From Collybiopsis luxurians FD-317 M1 (Eukaryota > Basidiomycota > Agaricomycetes > Agaricales > Omphalotaceae), in NCBI GenBank assembly GCA_000827265.1, contig KN834763.1:372001-436000 (forward strand): 64,000 nt of DNA. Reading direction: 5' to 3'. The notes beneath the pieces were generated by a model. It did no database searches and was not told where the DNA came from. It saw nothing but the letters and a program-made list of their open reading frames with translations. The position numbers and the translations under genes were made by a program. This document shows positions 34,890 through 45,751 of the stretch, piece after piece; the first letter of the stretch is position 1; every line of letters starts with the position of its first letter.

Positions 34890-35471
34890 GGTCGTGCTCT
34901 ACTTAATCGAACAATATTTTAAGGCTTCATCTTTGGTAAGTCGTATGACTTGTCTCCTCTTCATTGCGGTATATACCTATGTTCTATGTTTCTCATCTTT
35001 TTCATATATTAATCTTTACTTTTCAAATCTTACATCACTGTTTCAAATGATAACTCAAATGACATCGTCGGGATGTTCCGTGCCTCCAGTGCTACAGCTC
35101 GCTACGTCGATCAAGACGGTAACAATCATCCCAGGGCATTTTCCATTAACATCGATCCCTGGTAATCGGACGTCTTCGCTGTTATCGACTTGACGAAGAA
35201 ACTCAGTAAAAAGAAAGATCGTGAGTGTGAGGTACTCTAGGCTCTCTGGAATCCTGATTTCTTTCTCAGGATGAAGCGCTTTGAGACTAATGAATAGCGT
35301 TTTTTGTTCTGCGTAAAATAAGCTCCTGGTCTTCATGAGATCCACGGCACTAACCATATGAGCGGTACGAACAAGGCGGTTTCCTGACACTGTGCAGGTG
35401 CTGTACAACAAGTAAAGAACTAAGAAATCTTCTCCATGTCTTCTACCATTCCGATGCTCAACTCTACACAC
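34890..35471. other. Ambiguous coding signal on both strands
   Basis: Plus strand: VVLYLIEQYFKASSL before a good donor at 34937, then MFRASSATARYVDQDG...INIDP spliced to CKKKDRECEVL with a stop at 35238-35240. Minus strand: a 138-codon open frame over 35055-35471. Both look protein-like. I cannot decide which is real. Confidence 0.3.
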
Positions 35472-35690
35472 AATTCATACGCGTCTCCCTCCCTCCAATG
35501 TATCAATTTTTTCCTTTTGGTTTTATAACTCTCGATTTACGTTATCTCATTCGCATTACTGGTCGTATCACTGAAAGACTCCAATGCATGGTCATGTTGG
35601 TCGCTACTGTAAACCACTGCAATGATCTTGAACGCATCTAGAAAAATATCTCATGCAATCTACCCCTACACTGTCCAATGCAGGCATCGC

Positions 35691-37526
35691 TTAACTACAG
35701 ATATCTTGTTTTCCCCTTTGCAGAAAGGGCGACTCCACGAAGAGCATTTTAAACACTTTTGAGAACTGTGCTCTTATTAGCAAGTCAGCACTTGGTATTA
35801 TCCCCTCGGACATTGTCTGACGACATAATTCAATATATAAAAGGCAATACGCGTCATCGTTTCCAAAAGCGCCAGTTGTACTTTCCCAACACAATATTCA
35901 CAGCAAAGGATATCGACCGGTAACCAACACATGCAATACATAACCAAAGAATCCTGTATCAATCTTGTGGCAATTTCGAGTGTGCCAGAGTTTCCTGAAG
36001 ATGACGAAACTGAATCACGCAAGTCGTCAACTATTCCAGTTCGAATAGAACTTTCGACCTTTTTCACCTTTTCTTCCTCAAGAGCAATGTCATTATCCAG
36101 TTCTGTCAGTTCATGTAGTCCAAATGTCAACAAAGTCCACTCATTTTTCAGTGTCACCTACAATGGACAAGGTAACAAACACATACCTCCAAACTACGCT
36201 TGCTGAGCTTCGCAAAATCAGAACATTGAACTGGGACCGGACTCAAACCAAGAGATGAAGACTGTAATCGAAGACGATGCACGTAATCTTCCAAAAATGC
36301 AAGATAGTACCGTTTCCTTTCATACTTAGACAACTCGGTGCTCTTTCTATAACATTATCTATTCAATTAACTCCAGGTGGACGTGTACCGGGAAAAAGAA
36401 CTTCGAACGGAAAGTGGCGCACCTAATTGTCAATGTTTCTCTTGGACGACCTGTCTGTTTCTTCTTAGGATTTCCATTGTACGGCGTATTCCCTGCTTCT
36501 TCGGTGCACATATTCGCCTCAAAATATGGAATTACGCCTGACTCGACCGCTCCATCAGCGGTTTTCCATCCAGTGGTACAGAGATCCTTGGTATTTATGC
36601 TCATCCTCGCGATATCAGGACTCGGATTATTCTCTACTGCAAGAAGGTTGGCAGAAAACCGTATAGGATCCAGACATTGACGATGGAGATCCATTTGCAA
36701 ATTCTGGTAACCCATTCCGAAGAATGCTGGTACATCTTCCTGAGCGATACTTGTGAGTCCATACGGTAGCAATGTGCGACCGAGTTCGTCAATCGGCAGC
36801 GGCGTGTTGCAATTTATCTGACCAGGATACGTGGGGTAGGTCGGTTCACCTGCGTCTCAATACTGAGTTAAACAACCTCCAGAATACCGAAAGTAGAGAC
36901 ACACGTAAAACAGGATACGCTTCAGCCAGTTCATTACGCTTTGTATTTGCCACTGAAACGCTGTCTCCCATGGCTCCCGCCAAAGAGGAATATGTCGATA
37001 CAGGAAAACCTGAAACGTTATTGTGTGCCTCAGTGCTATAACAAACGCTCTCATGGAAGCAAATGGAAATCACCGGTATGTGATACGTTCCGTTGATACC
37101 ATGCAGATCCTTTGGAGCAACTGGTAAGACCAAAGCAGACATCAGTTTCCGTTTCTTCACTATAATTCCAGGATTGCGATTCAAGACCAGTCTGGAAACT
37201 AGTACATAAGGAGCACGGAGATGCATACCTGCTACAGCAGCTGAAATCACTATTTCGCATATACTCAGTACTGTTAAACTCTTCGCACGGAGCTTCAAAT
37301 TCAAATTTCTTCTGTAGAAAGGAATATGAGCGTTCAACTTATACTGCATAAAGGGTACAACATACTACAGTTTCCTCGTTGTTTAGCAGCACCTCAAATA
37401 AACACTCGTTCGAATCTATTTGGATGTTCGGAAAACCAACGCCTACGACATCTGTTTCAATGTGGAAATGTTCAGTCGCAAGCGAGACAAAAATTTCTAT
37501 CGCTCACCTGCAGAATGGCCACTCAT
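35691..37526 (-). CDS. Basic-helix / coiled-coil regulator-like protein
   Basis: Eight or more exons read in phase from ATG 37526 (MSGHSADVVGVGFPNIQ) to TAA at 35691-35693. Supported junctions include the 53-nt introns before REPTYPTYPGQINCNTPLP and after PRETLTIR. About two thirds along comes a basic stretch PKKKQTGRPRE (AT-hook-like GRP core), then KSTELSKYERKRYYLAFLED and YVHRLRLQSSSLG. A basic region running into a leucine-bearing amphipathic helix resembles bZIP or bHLH proteins without matching either consensus (no N-x7-R, no HER). A second helix, LTELDNDIALEEEKVKKVE, can form a coiled coil. A DNA-binding regulator role is inference. More 5' exons may exist up to 37.9 kb. It is divergent from the 37973 gene. 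Confidence 0.5.
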
Positions 37527-37972
37527 TTCGAGTTGCTCCTCTTTCTCATTTATTTGTTCGCCGCCTCCCTGCATAAAATTTGGAACAATATCGTTGCTAC
37601 ACCACATATTATGACCTTGCGACAGGGAAATAGAAGCCAGAGTATTTGTGAATGCGGTTGTGGATAAGTATTGCTCCGCAAGATCTGGTTCGTCGACGGA
37701 GTGAGGTGTCTGAAATAGCCACTGTAAGCCAAAATTTATCCACAAAGAACCTTATACTCGCATGGTCAAAGACAGGATACATCTCGGCATCAAAAGCAGA
37801 CAGTGGAAAACAGGTCATCACTCGCTGGAAAACAAACTCGGCCAAATCGACGAAAAGAGTATTATCTCATATAAAGGTCACGAACGCTGAAATTTCTATC
37901 CAGGCACCTTTCATTACAACACTCCTCACCATCGAAACTTTTGACTAACCTTCCTCCGAGATATTATCATAT

Positions 37973-38802
37973 ATGGACCACAGCGAAACATACACAGCGA
38001 CCAACACCGCCAGTTCTACCGAACCGTCAACGACAAGTTTACTGCTTTCTGATGGATTCCACTGGTTCAGTAGGACCTGCGATAATATGACACCTGAAAA
38101 CTCTGCGAGTTTAGACTCATTTTACAAAAGCGTATACCAAGCTGTGTATGTGTTCGTTGAACCTTCACGATTGAGATACGAAGAGTCTATATTTTCTGAC
38201 CACGAAATGTAAGTGATAATGAACGTTTATCAATCTGGTTTTTTGTTTCTCACTTAGAAACTCTTTAGGAGCTCTATTCAAACAACTACTCGACGGTACT
38301 ACCGTATAGAAAAGCTTCTCGAAGTCCTCTCACAGTACACTTTTTTTACAGATCGATATACAAAACGTCTCTGGAGACACATATTGATGACCTACACAAT
38401 GAACTTGAACGGAAAGCTTTTCCAATTTTAAGGATAATGAACCAGGGACCAATACGTTCACTTTTCTCTGCAGATTTGGTTTCTGGCCAGTACACCCAAA
38501 CGATACAAACGTGAGTAATAAAGAATGCAAAAGTACCATCATCCTAAATAACCACTCCAGGTACTCCGCAAATACGGTCAACCACTCAATACTAAGGTTT
38601 TACAATAAGTCACCATCAGTACACCGTACTTACGCCCTCTTCTCAGTCCGAACTAGCAAAAATGGCATATCAAATTCAAATCAAAAAGTACATTTTAGCT
38701 GAGCTCAGACAGACGGTATGCATTTGTCTCTTAGCCTGCAATCAACCTCACACTCGTTCATGTTCACAGAACGAAACTATGCAAACGATGCTGAAGAAAT
38801 AA
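37973..38802 (+). CDS. Unknown gene with seven small exons, one of 15 nt
   Basis: Exons 37973-38208, 38269-38295, 38352-38366, 38417-38510, 38561-38596, 38647-38715 and 38770-38802 total 510 nt, exactly 170 codons. All six introns are 50-60 nt with GT-AG ends, and the reading frame is closed everywhere else. The product has a Ser/Thr-rich start, a middle TFLCRFGFWPVHPNDTN segment, and a C-terminal helix AYQIQIKKYILAELRQTNET likely to form a coiled coil. Exons 2 and 3 (27 and 15 nt) are microexons. The function is unknown. The short exons 2-3 are the least certain part of the model. Confidence 0.5.
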
Positions 38803-38851
38803 ATCCGCGTCTCATAAACTTTGCCTTACACCGTTACAATCTATAATTACC

Positions 38852-38889
38852 GTCCTACACCTCTCATACTGTCCTACACCTCTCATACT
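38852..38889. repeat. Perfect 19-bp tandem duplication
   Basis: The unit gtcctacacctctcatact occurs twice head to tail, just past the stop of the 37973 gene. It is probably a slippage product. The remainder of 38803-39492 shows nothing I can support. Confidence 0.85.
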
Positions 38890-39492
38890 GTACATAAATT
38901 CTGCGAGAGTTTCCTCGACAGATATAAAGAATCGGTTCACTATCGCGATTGCATTAGTGGTATCAAAATTCGCTCGCATGTTTTTCCTTTCTGTAAATAG
39001 TAATTTTCGGGACAATCCTGCCCGGAATGGGTTCAATCTTGGTCAAGCAGAATCAATTCCAGCTGTACTACTTACGGTGATTTTATGAACGAAAGGATTG
39101 CCTTTCCTTGGCTGAACTACGTGCGTCTTCTGATTTTCCCTTATCAATAAGGAAAACAATGAATTAAAAATAGTTCCAAATCAATACTTTCTGTTCGGGA
39201 TCATTCTTTCGGACCGACGATTGATCCCGACTTTGATTGATTGCAGTAATTCAATTCAATTCTACATTCTAGAGTTCGCACTACGCTGATGATTACATAT
39301 TTTTCTCTTGGCTAATGTCGGTTCTAAGCCCCGAATAAATTCACGTCTTTCGGTCTTTGTAAACCTTTTATATGTTCAGCGTCACATACCGTAGATTCTT
39401 TACCATCCCTGTCTCTTCATATACCGTATATTTTCCAAAAGGTATGTCTTAAGGTCAACATTTTGTTAATGATAAATTGTGAGCATAGACAG

Positions 39493-40370
39493 ATGAACAT
39501 GGCGGATACCGATGCTCAGCAACACGAAGATCCCCACTTTCATACGCTCTCTTCATTCCATGACCTCGGATGCATAACTATCGGTCATTCACAAGAGTCT
39601 ATTACATTTCCCAGAAGACCTGAAATTACCTTTACACACGAAACCGACTGCCTTCCCCTGTTCGATGTCTATATTGGATTTATTAATGGGTTCAGAGACA
39701 AGGACGCTAGCGATGTCTTTGCAAAGCGTTGTATCTGCATAGCCGACGACAATCGCACCTACGTTGAAGGTATCCATCGAAGAACGAAAATACTACCAGG
39801 CAAATTTGAGTTGGTGCTTCTCGCCCGACAGGCGGTCCCATCTCGTTTTGTTGACTTTCTGATCTTCGAAATCAACCACGAAGACATACTTGAAGATGCT
39901 GTCGGTCCCGGAACATTCATTCTTGCTGGCGACAGCAACCAACATGGGATGGTGATAGCCCACCTTCTCCAATGTGGCAATTATCACTACGTCGTCTGCC
40001 TCCATAGCTCGTTGGATTTTTTTCTCTTGAAAGTTCACGATAACGCATTAGCAAGAAACTGGGTCTATTGGGCAGACATCGGGAAGTTGTATAAAAAGAC
40101 GACCTTTTCAGTTTTATTTGCCAAAGAAGCGAATACATTGGAAGCAAAATTGTCCAATTTGCGAAACTTTTCCCGTACAGGACGAAGTAACACTACTGTT
40201 AACGAAGCTATCGAAGGACACGGTTTGTGGAATACTCTTCGCAATTTTTTTAGCCATCTACAAAGGTAAGGCAATTGTCAGTTCCTTTTCAAAAGGGCTA
40301 ATAGTTGAAATTCCTCAGGCATAATGACGAAGAGGTTGAGGAAAGTGAAAACACGCATTGGGATTTTTAG
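39493..40370 (+). CDS. Unknown two-exon protein, 274 aa
   Basis: ATG 39493 (MNMADTDAQQHEDPHF) opens a 773-nt exon. A 53-nt intron (gtaagg to cctcag, 40266-40318) leads to a 52-nt last exon ending EESENTHWDF, stop 40368-40370. The protein looks globular: alternating hydrophobic strands (FDVYIGFING, FELVLLAR, FVDFLIFEI, HYVVCLHSSLDFFLLKV) and charged turns, no signal peptide, no membrane segment. No motif is recognised. An in-frame upstream TTG/ATG (39463) exists, but the 39493 start is the better context. Compared with its neighbours it is unusual in having only one intron. Confidence 0.65.
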
Positions 40371-40694
40371 TTAAGCTTTCATTCTCAATAAAAAGCTTCT
40401 TGTACATGTTAGAAATCCATGTATCGGCAGTTTCGCAGACCATCAGCGAGACGTTCTCACAAATACATCACTCTTTCTCTTTCCCACCTCACTATTATAC
40501 ACTGTTGCACGCGTTTATTCTGAACTAACGGTTTGTTGAGTGAATCAATGGATTTATCAATGGCTACAGACAACGTGGTTGCTGCACAGAATCCAGATTT
40601 TCCGAAATGAGAAGTGGGCCGTAAATCTGGCTGCATCATACTCTTCTCCCACGCGACGGTTCTTTCTTCCTCTTTGAAACGCCACAAGACGCAT

Positions 40695-41763
40695 ATGAGT
40701 CCACCAAAGAAAAGGAAGAAAAGCGAATTTATCTTTTTCAACCCAACATTTTCTTTGAGTCCTTCGAAAAAGGTGCCTAAAAGTGATAAAATCCGTTTAA
40801 ACTATCATCGAGGTTTGTCACATTGTTTCAACCGATCGTATACTGTTTCTTCATTAAACATTTGTTAGCTTGCGATTTCTGCTATGCAAAGAAAAGGAAA
40901 TGCGTTTATGGTGATGGAAATAGGTGTGCGAGATGTTTGCGAGCTGGGGGTCTACGTTGTATGAACATTTCAACCCTGTGCATTCTTCTTCGATCTCAAC
41001 TCAGTTTAGCCTGTTCGTACACCAGATTAACCAAGGAATCCATCGTTAATGTACCAGAAACATCTCAGAAGAGCGCTTCGTTAAGCATACCCAGTCATCA
41101 CCCTACAGTTCTCCTCAGTGAAGACGTACGCGTCCCATTTCCGCTTTTGTCCAACATGTTCTGTCCTAGTGTTTTATTTTGTCTTACATACTTTGTTTTT
41201 CCTTTTAGTTTCCTAGTACAGTTCAGCCGTGAGAAACCCCAATTGCTACCGATCCATCCGGGCCATCTATTTCGACGGAAAACTTGATTGTTACTGCTAC
41301 TAGTGTGGACACCACGATGGCCTGTCGTTTCAAATTGCCAATTCTCCCTCCTTTTCTATTTCACAATATCGCAGACCCTGTGTCACGCAATCTCACCTTA
41401 CCTCCAATCCGGTCTCTATTTAAACAGCTTGGAAAAGGTCCGAGAATATAGCAGGTTTAAATATTAACGTACCGAGAAATCTGTACTGTTTCTCATAGGA
41501 AACGAAAGTATCGTCTGTTACTCTATCTGTCAGGAAGTCTGGATATGTACGATGAACAGTACGACCGTCTCTGTCATTCCTTGGTCTTCTGAACATGAAG
41601 TACATCGTCATTTTCTTTTTCTTTTTTACACATTACCACAGAGATGATCTTTGTCTATTCCGTGACTCTTCGCCGGCATGAAAAACGATATCTGATTGAC
41701 TTGTCTTGCCATAGAAGATCCAAAAGCGCCAAAGTCGATGAAGATTGCGATAATCGTACATGA
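40695..41763 (+). CDS. Zn(II)2Cys6 protein, putative transcription factor
   Basis: ATG 40695 starts MSPPKKRKKSEF, a classical lysine-rich nuclear signal. An intron (gtttgtca to ttgttag) leads to ACDFCYAKKRKCVYGDGNRC then ARCLRAG..C: six cysteines spaced C-x2-C-x6-C-x7-C-x2-C and a last cysteine after 5 to 7 residues, depending on the intron chosen. This is the fungal binuclear zinc cluster, which binds CGG-type DNA half-sites in GAL4-like regulators. Later exons (STENLIVTATSVDTTMACR, LFKQLGKGNESIVCYSIC, MIFVYSVTLRRHEKRYLID) end at TGA 41761-41763. No fungal-specific middle homology domain is seen, so it is a short, lineage-specific member. It converges with the double-cluster gene, with stops 88 bp apart. 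Confidence 0.65.
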
Positions 41764-41850
41764 AAAACTACAAAAATATTCCAAAGCTGTACTGGCAAGT
41801 GCTCATGTCTGTTTCAACAGAAAACGAGGTCCATGGAAGATCATTCTCTC

Positions 41851-43401
41851 TCAAATCGAATCTGAAAATAGCGACTGCTTAAATGCCAGGTGAAAATGTG
41901 AAATTCTACAGAAACTAGAACGGAGACTAACCTGATATGCTTGTTGGTCCAGCGTACCGACTCCATCCTGTCCGTTTAAACTACGTAGCACCTCGATTTT
42001 TTTAAGATCGACAAACAAAGCATCCGGTAGAATTTCCATGAAGGAGCATGACGCTGGTAAAACATCCGCCGCACAAAACGGCTTTGTTGAACAGGTTGCT
42101 GAGTTATTATCAAACTGTACATCGTGAGCGTCATGACTCTGTTCCGTCTTCATTAGCAGAAAACTGTGAGTCATCATTTCAAACGACGCACCTCTTCTTC
42201 ACCTTTTCCATTATAGTCTTCGTATTGCAGAATCTCAGGGATATTGGAATAAAAAGGCGACACCGCAGAACAGGTGTGGATCTAAGTCGTACTCTTATAA
42301 GCGAAAGATTTTGGTGTTATCAAAAACTGAGCGACGAACCTCTTGATGAGGAGAAGATAGATTACGGTTCTCTTGAACGTCGATGCTGAGCCGGAGGTCA
42401 TATGGTTGTGCATGTAATTGTCCTTGGCAATATTCTGCGCAATGAAAAAGAAGTAGGTAATACTATCATAATCTGGAAATTGTGCTAACCTTCATGATAC
42501 TGCGACTCTTGAAGCACGTTCCATGTTGCGGTGCTTTGAACGGGAGATTGATAAACAGGTGGGTGCTGCTGAGCATAACTTTGAGGCTGGCTAGCAGCTG
42601 GAGGCATCGAAGAGAAAGGAACAGTTTGCAGAGCAAAGTCGAATAAATCTTCTTGTGGCGTGCAACGTGCCTCGACACCTAGCATGAAAGAATTGTGTAC
42701 CGGTCCATTGAACGCCTGTACGTGGTCAAAAGCTTGGGGCTTTGACTGCTTATCAGGAATCTGAAGTGAAATTTGCGAAGGCAAGAAGACACAGGCTGAA
42801 AGCTTGTAAACGTTGTGACATCAAACCCAACGAACATTTAACATACAAATTCTCCGTTTCTTGCACCTTAAGCATTTGTAGGAGTTTGTTGAACCTGCCA
42901 CACATTTCACCTTGCCTTCTCGACAACTTCTACACGCCACTGCAAACGATAACCGAATGAGCAGCAGAAGGTAATCGGTGCACGCGCAGAAAATCCTGGT
43001 ACCTCTTCTGTTTCGTTCGCATCCTGTGCATTACAATGTCAAGACGGCAATTAACTTGTATGTTATTGGATGAAAATCGCATTTATACTTACTGATACCC
43101 ACTTGCTTACAATTCGAACAGGTTTTATTCCGAGGGGCTGAAATGCAAAAAAGGTCCATGCCTCTGCAAAAGCGGCAAGCAGGATCTGGTAAATGGTTCT
43201 TTAGTTCTAGCGTTGTTTCTCCGAAGAAGTTGCTTACTGTTCATCACTTCATCTGCTAAGCAGCAGCAAAAGAAGCATTGCCCAACGTAACAAGTAATGC
43301 CAATGAATAATACGCAGGGACAAGAGAAGGAAAATAAAATCTATACCTTGACTGCAAAAATGGGATCTTTCCGATAGTGAATGAGAAGACGTCGGCGGCA
43401 T
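41851..43401 (-). CDS. Protein with two tandem Zn(II)2Cys6-like clusters
   Basis: ATG 43401 (MPPTSSHSLSERSHFC) opens a multi-exon frame. Exons two to five bring ACRFCRGMDLFC...CSNCKQVGIRC, spaced C-x2-C-x6-C-x8-C-x2-C-x6-C, followed after only five residues by ACRSCREGKVKC...CLRCKKRRIC, spaced C-x2-C-x6-C-x9-C-x2-C-x6-C. Splice phases (A|gtaagt, G|gtacca) fit exactly, and all twelve cysteines depend on these joins. The rest is Gln/Pro/Ser-rich (SMPPAASQPQSYAQQH) with acidic patches, as in activators. The frame continues through introns at about 42351-42293 and 42201-42149 to a stop at 41851-41853. A shorter product, stopping at 42295, would result if the first of these introns is retained. 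DNA binding is inferred from the clusters; the tandem arrangement is unusual. Confidence 0.65.
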
Positions 43402-44270
43402 ATTAACGAAATCGAACGAAGTGGAGGTATAAGAGTAAAAGAGTTTGAATCAAACGAGACCAAATATATTCATAACCGGGGAAAATCCGAAAACAAAGCT
43501 CCCTTGAAGGCTCATGTACCTTTTCATTCCTCATCTTCGCTATGAACATATGCCCAATTTCAGCTACCTGTTTTCTGCGCATTAAATATCATACTTAAAA
43601 AAGTTGGGTATTCTGTATCAATCATCATTTCAATTGTTTATCGAACGCAAGATTTCTTCGCGTTCAAGCCATAAAGTGTAATTGAAAGATACTACCGAAG
43701 AGGTGAAATACTGTCGCTAACAGTAACCTATAACGAATGCCCTGGAGAGTAATGACACGAATGTTGGTGAGTTGGAGATTCAGTCATACAAAAAGAAAGC
43801 GCTAAACGACACCGATTTTCACTTACCTGCTTGCACTGCGGACCTGCTTTCGGAATTGAGTTCTTGAGCTGGCTACCGTGGAAGAGAAAAGATCGTCACA
43901 GTTTAAGATGAACAATAGCATTCGAAAAAAAAGAACGGTTTCAGTAAACCGAATCGCATATATTCAACCGCTCATCATGAATTGTCTGTTTTAAACCAAT
44001 TCTAGAACGATATGTGAATTTTAAACTCATAAGTAGTCCGCATACGGATACGGTACGTTGTATAATTCCCTATATTTGAACTCTCATTCACCAATGTAAC
44101 AGTTCTGCATACTTATAATATAGTTCATTTCGTCTTGGTACGGGCACGGCGTGTTTTACGCATTGTTTCAAAGTGCTTTGATGCAAGCTCAAGCAATTTC
44201 GATAACCTACATTCTACATAGCAGACACGGTTTCCATAACTATTTGTCCGACCTTTTTGCTTGACCTTGA
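43402..44270. other. Intergenic
   Basis: No exon recognised. Probably the upstream control region of the double-cluster gene plus spacer up to the inverted-repeat element. Confidence 0.4.
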
Positions 44271-44467
44271 CAGCTCGTCAAGAAAACCTAGGCCAATTTA
44301 AAACAAAAAATGACATATTAGCTAACTTCGCGGCTGACGGTAGCCGCCATTCAAAATTTGAGCCGGTTGTCAGCCGGGTCGTAATTCCTATAGACTTGCA
44401 GCGAGCCGTGCGACCGGCAAAACTATGTCATTTGTAAAGATTTCGCCTAGGTTTTCTTGACGAGCTG
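44271..44467. mobile_element. 197-bp MITE-like element with perfect 23-bp TIRs
   Basis: The sequence cagctcgtcaagaaaaccta plus ggc at 44271-44293 recurs as an exact reverse complement at 44445-44467. The interior has no coding capacity and holds a second GC-rich inverted motif (gcggctgacggtagccgcc). Length, long perfect termini and lack of genes fit a non-autonomous DNA transposon. Flanks (ttga left, gaat right) show no clear target-site duplication beyond perhaps GA. Confidence 0.75.
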
Positions 44468-45751
44468 GAATGCATACCTTGGCATACAGTGATGTATTGC
44501 TTTTCTCGGGAAGTGAAAGGATAGAAGCACAAGTGAATGAGATAAGTTATCTGCTCAAGGTTAGCCTGGATGTAGACTGTTCAAACGCAACGTTTCAACA
44601 GGTCCAACTTTGCTCTGGCTTGTGCAGGCGCGCAGAAAGAGAACAAAGTAAGTGGCATAACCGCAGGAGCTCACGATACGAGACCGGTCGCTATATGCAA
44701 GACGACAGGGTGCGGAGCAAAATTTAGAGCGCGTAAATGGCCGATGCCATAAGCTGTTTCCGTCGATGCTTCGCTTGCTTCTCAAGTTACGATCCAAGTA
44801 CCAGAGTTGATAATGTACCCAGAGGTTAAACTTTCGCAGAAAATCCTTTCATTTGAGCGCATTTCTGTACCGTTCACTCTCAAACTTTTTCTGACACTAA
44901 ATTAGAACTAATATATAGACTTGTGAGCTTTTTATAACGATTGTCGAGCTTGAAAATAATCAGGAATTTTTTCAAGTTATTCAAATGATAGGTTTTTCCC
45001 TTTATCAGCGCCGGCAAGCATGGCAAATGCTCAACTTATTTCAGGTTTCGGATATTATGTTCTTTATATGATTTTAAAGTATTTCAGCACCATTCGTGCA
45101 TTTAAAATGATGCGGATCTCTCTTAAACGAACGAAGATGGTGAAAACAGTCTTTTCCCACAGCCTTCGGAAAGCACCGGTCCGAGTATCAACTCCCGCCA
45201 TTTTAACGTCCTTTCTCGGGACACAGCTGGCACAACCTTGAGGGCTCTGAAAATTCTTAAACTTGGTCAATTCAAAGCTTAACATAGATATTTGATATAT
45301 CCCAAGTTTGTGCAATGTTAACCAAGAATTGCAAAAGTTGTCCTATACTGCCATTTTCGTTATCAACTCTGGTACATAGATAGCATGTGTCAGCAGCTGC
45401 TCCGCAGAGAAGAATAAGTAATCTTCTCGTTAATTGTATAGACTTGTATTAAGCCGTTTGACCGGCGATAATACATGTTCGAAATGAGCGACAAATGGAT
45501 AGAATGCTTTTGTAGTACTTCTGATGACTTTATCCTTGAACTCTTCAAATGGAATAACACTATTTTTGAAATGGAGTATCGTGATAAAAATCAAATGTCA
45601 TCGGCAAGCAAGGTGTTAGGCCACGTAAGTGGTCTGTTCTCGTATTAGGTTGTAAGCAAAGTGCCCACTATATACACAACTCAAGTAAATATTTGATCTA
45701 TCATACTGTACGTCTCTTTCCCTGTGAAATATTCGATTCCGCTTAAAATAT
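44468..45751. other. Intergenic
   Basis: Short frames at 44470-44727 and 45020-45241 lack support. This stretch probably includes the 3' flank of the nucleoporin gene. Confidence 0.4.

Noticed and set aside
35691..38802. Divergent gene pair as an A mating-type (HD1/HD2) locus
   Set aside because: The layout is similar, but neither protein contains the WFxNxR homeodomain helix.
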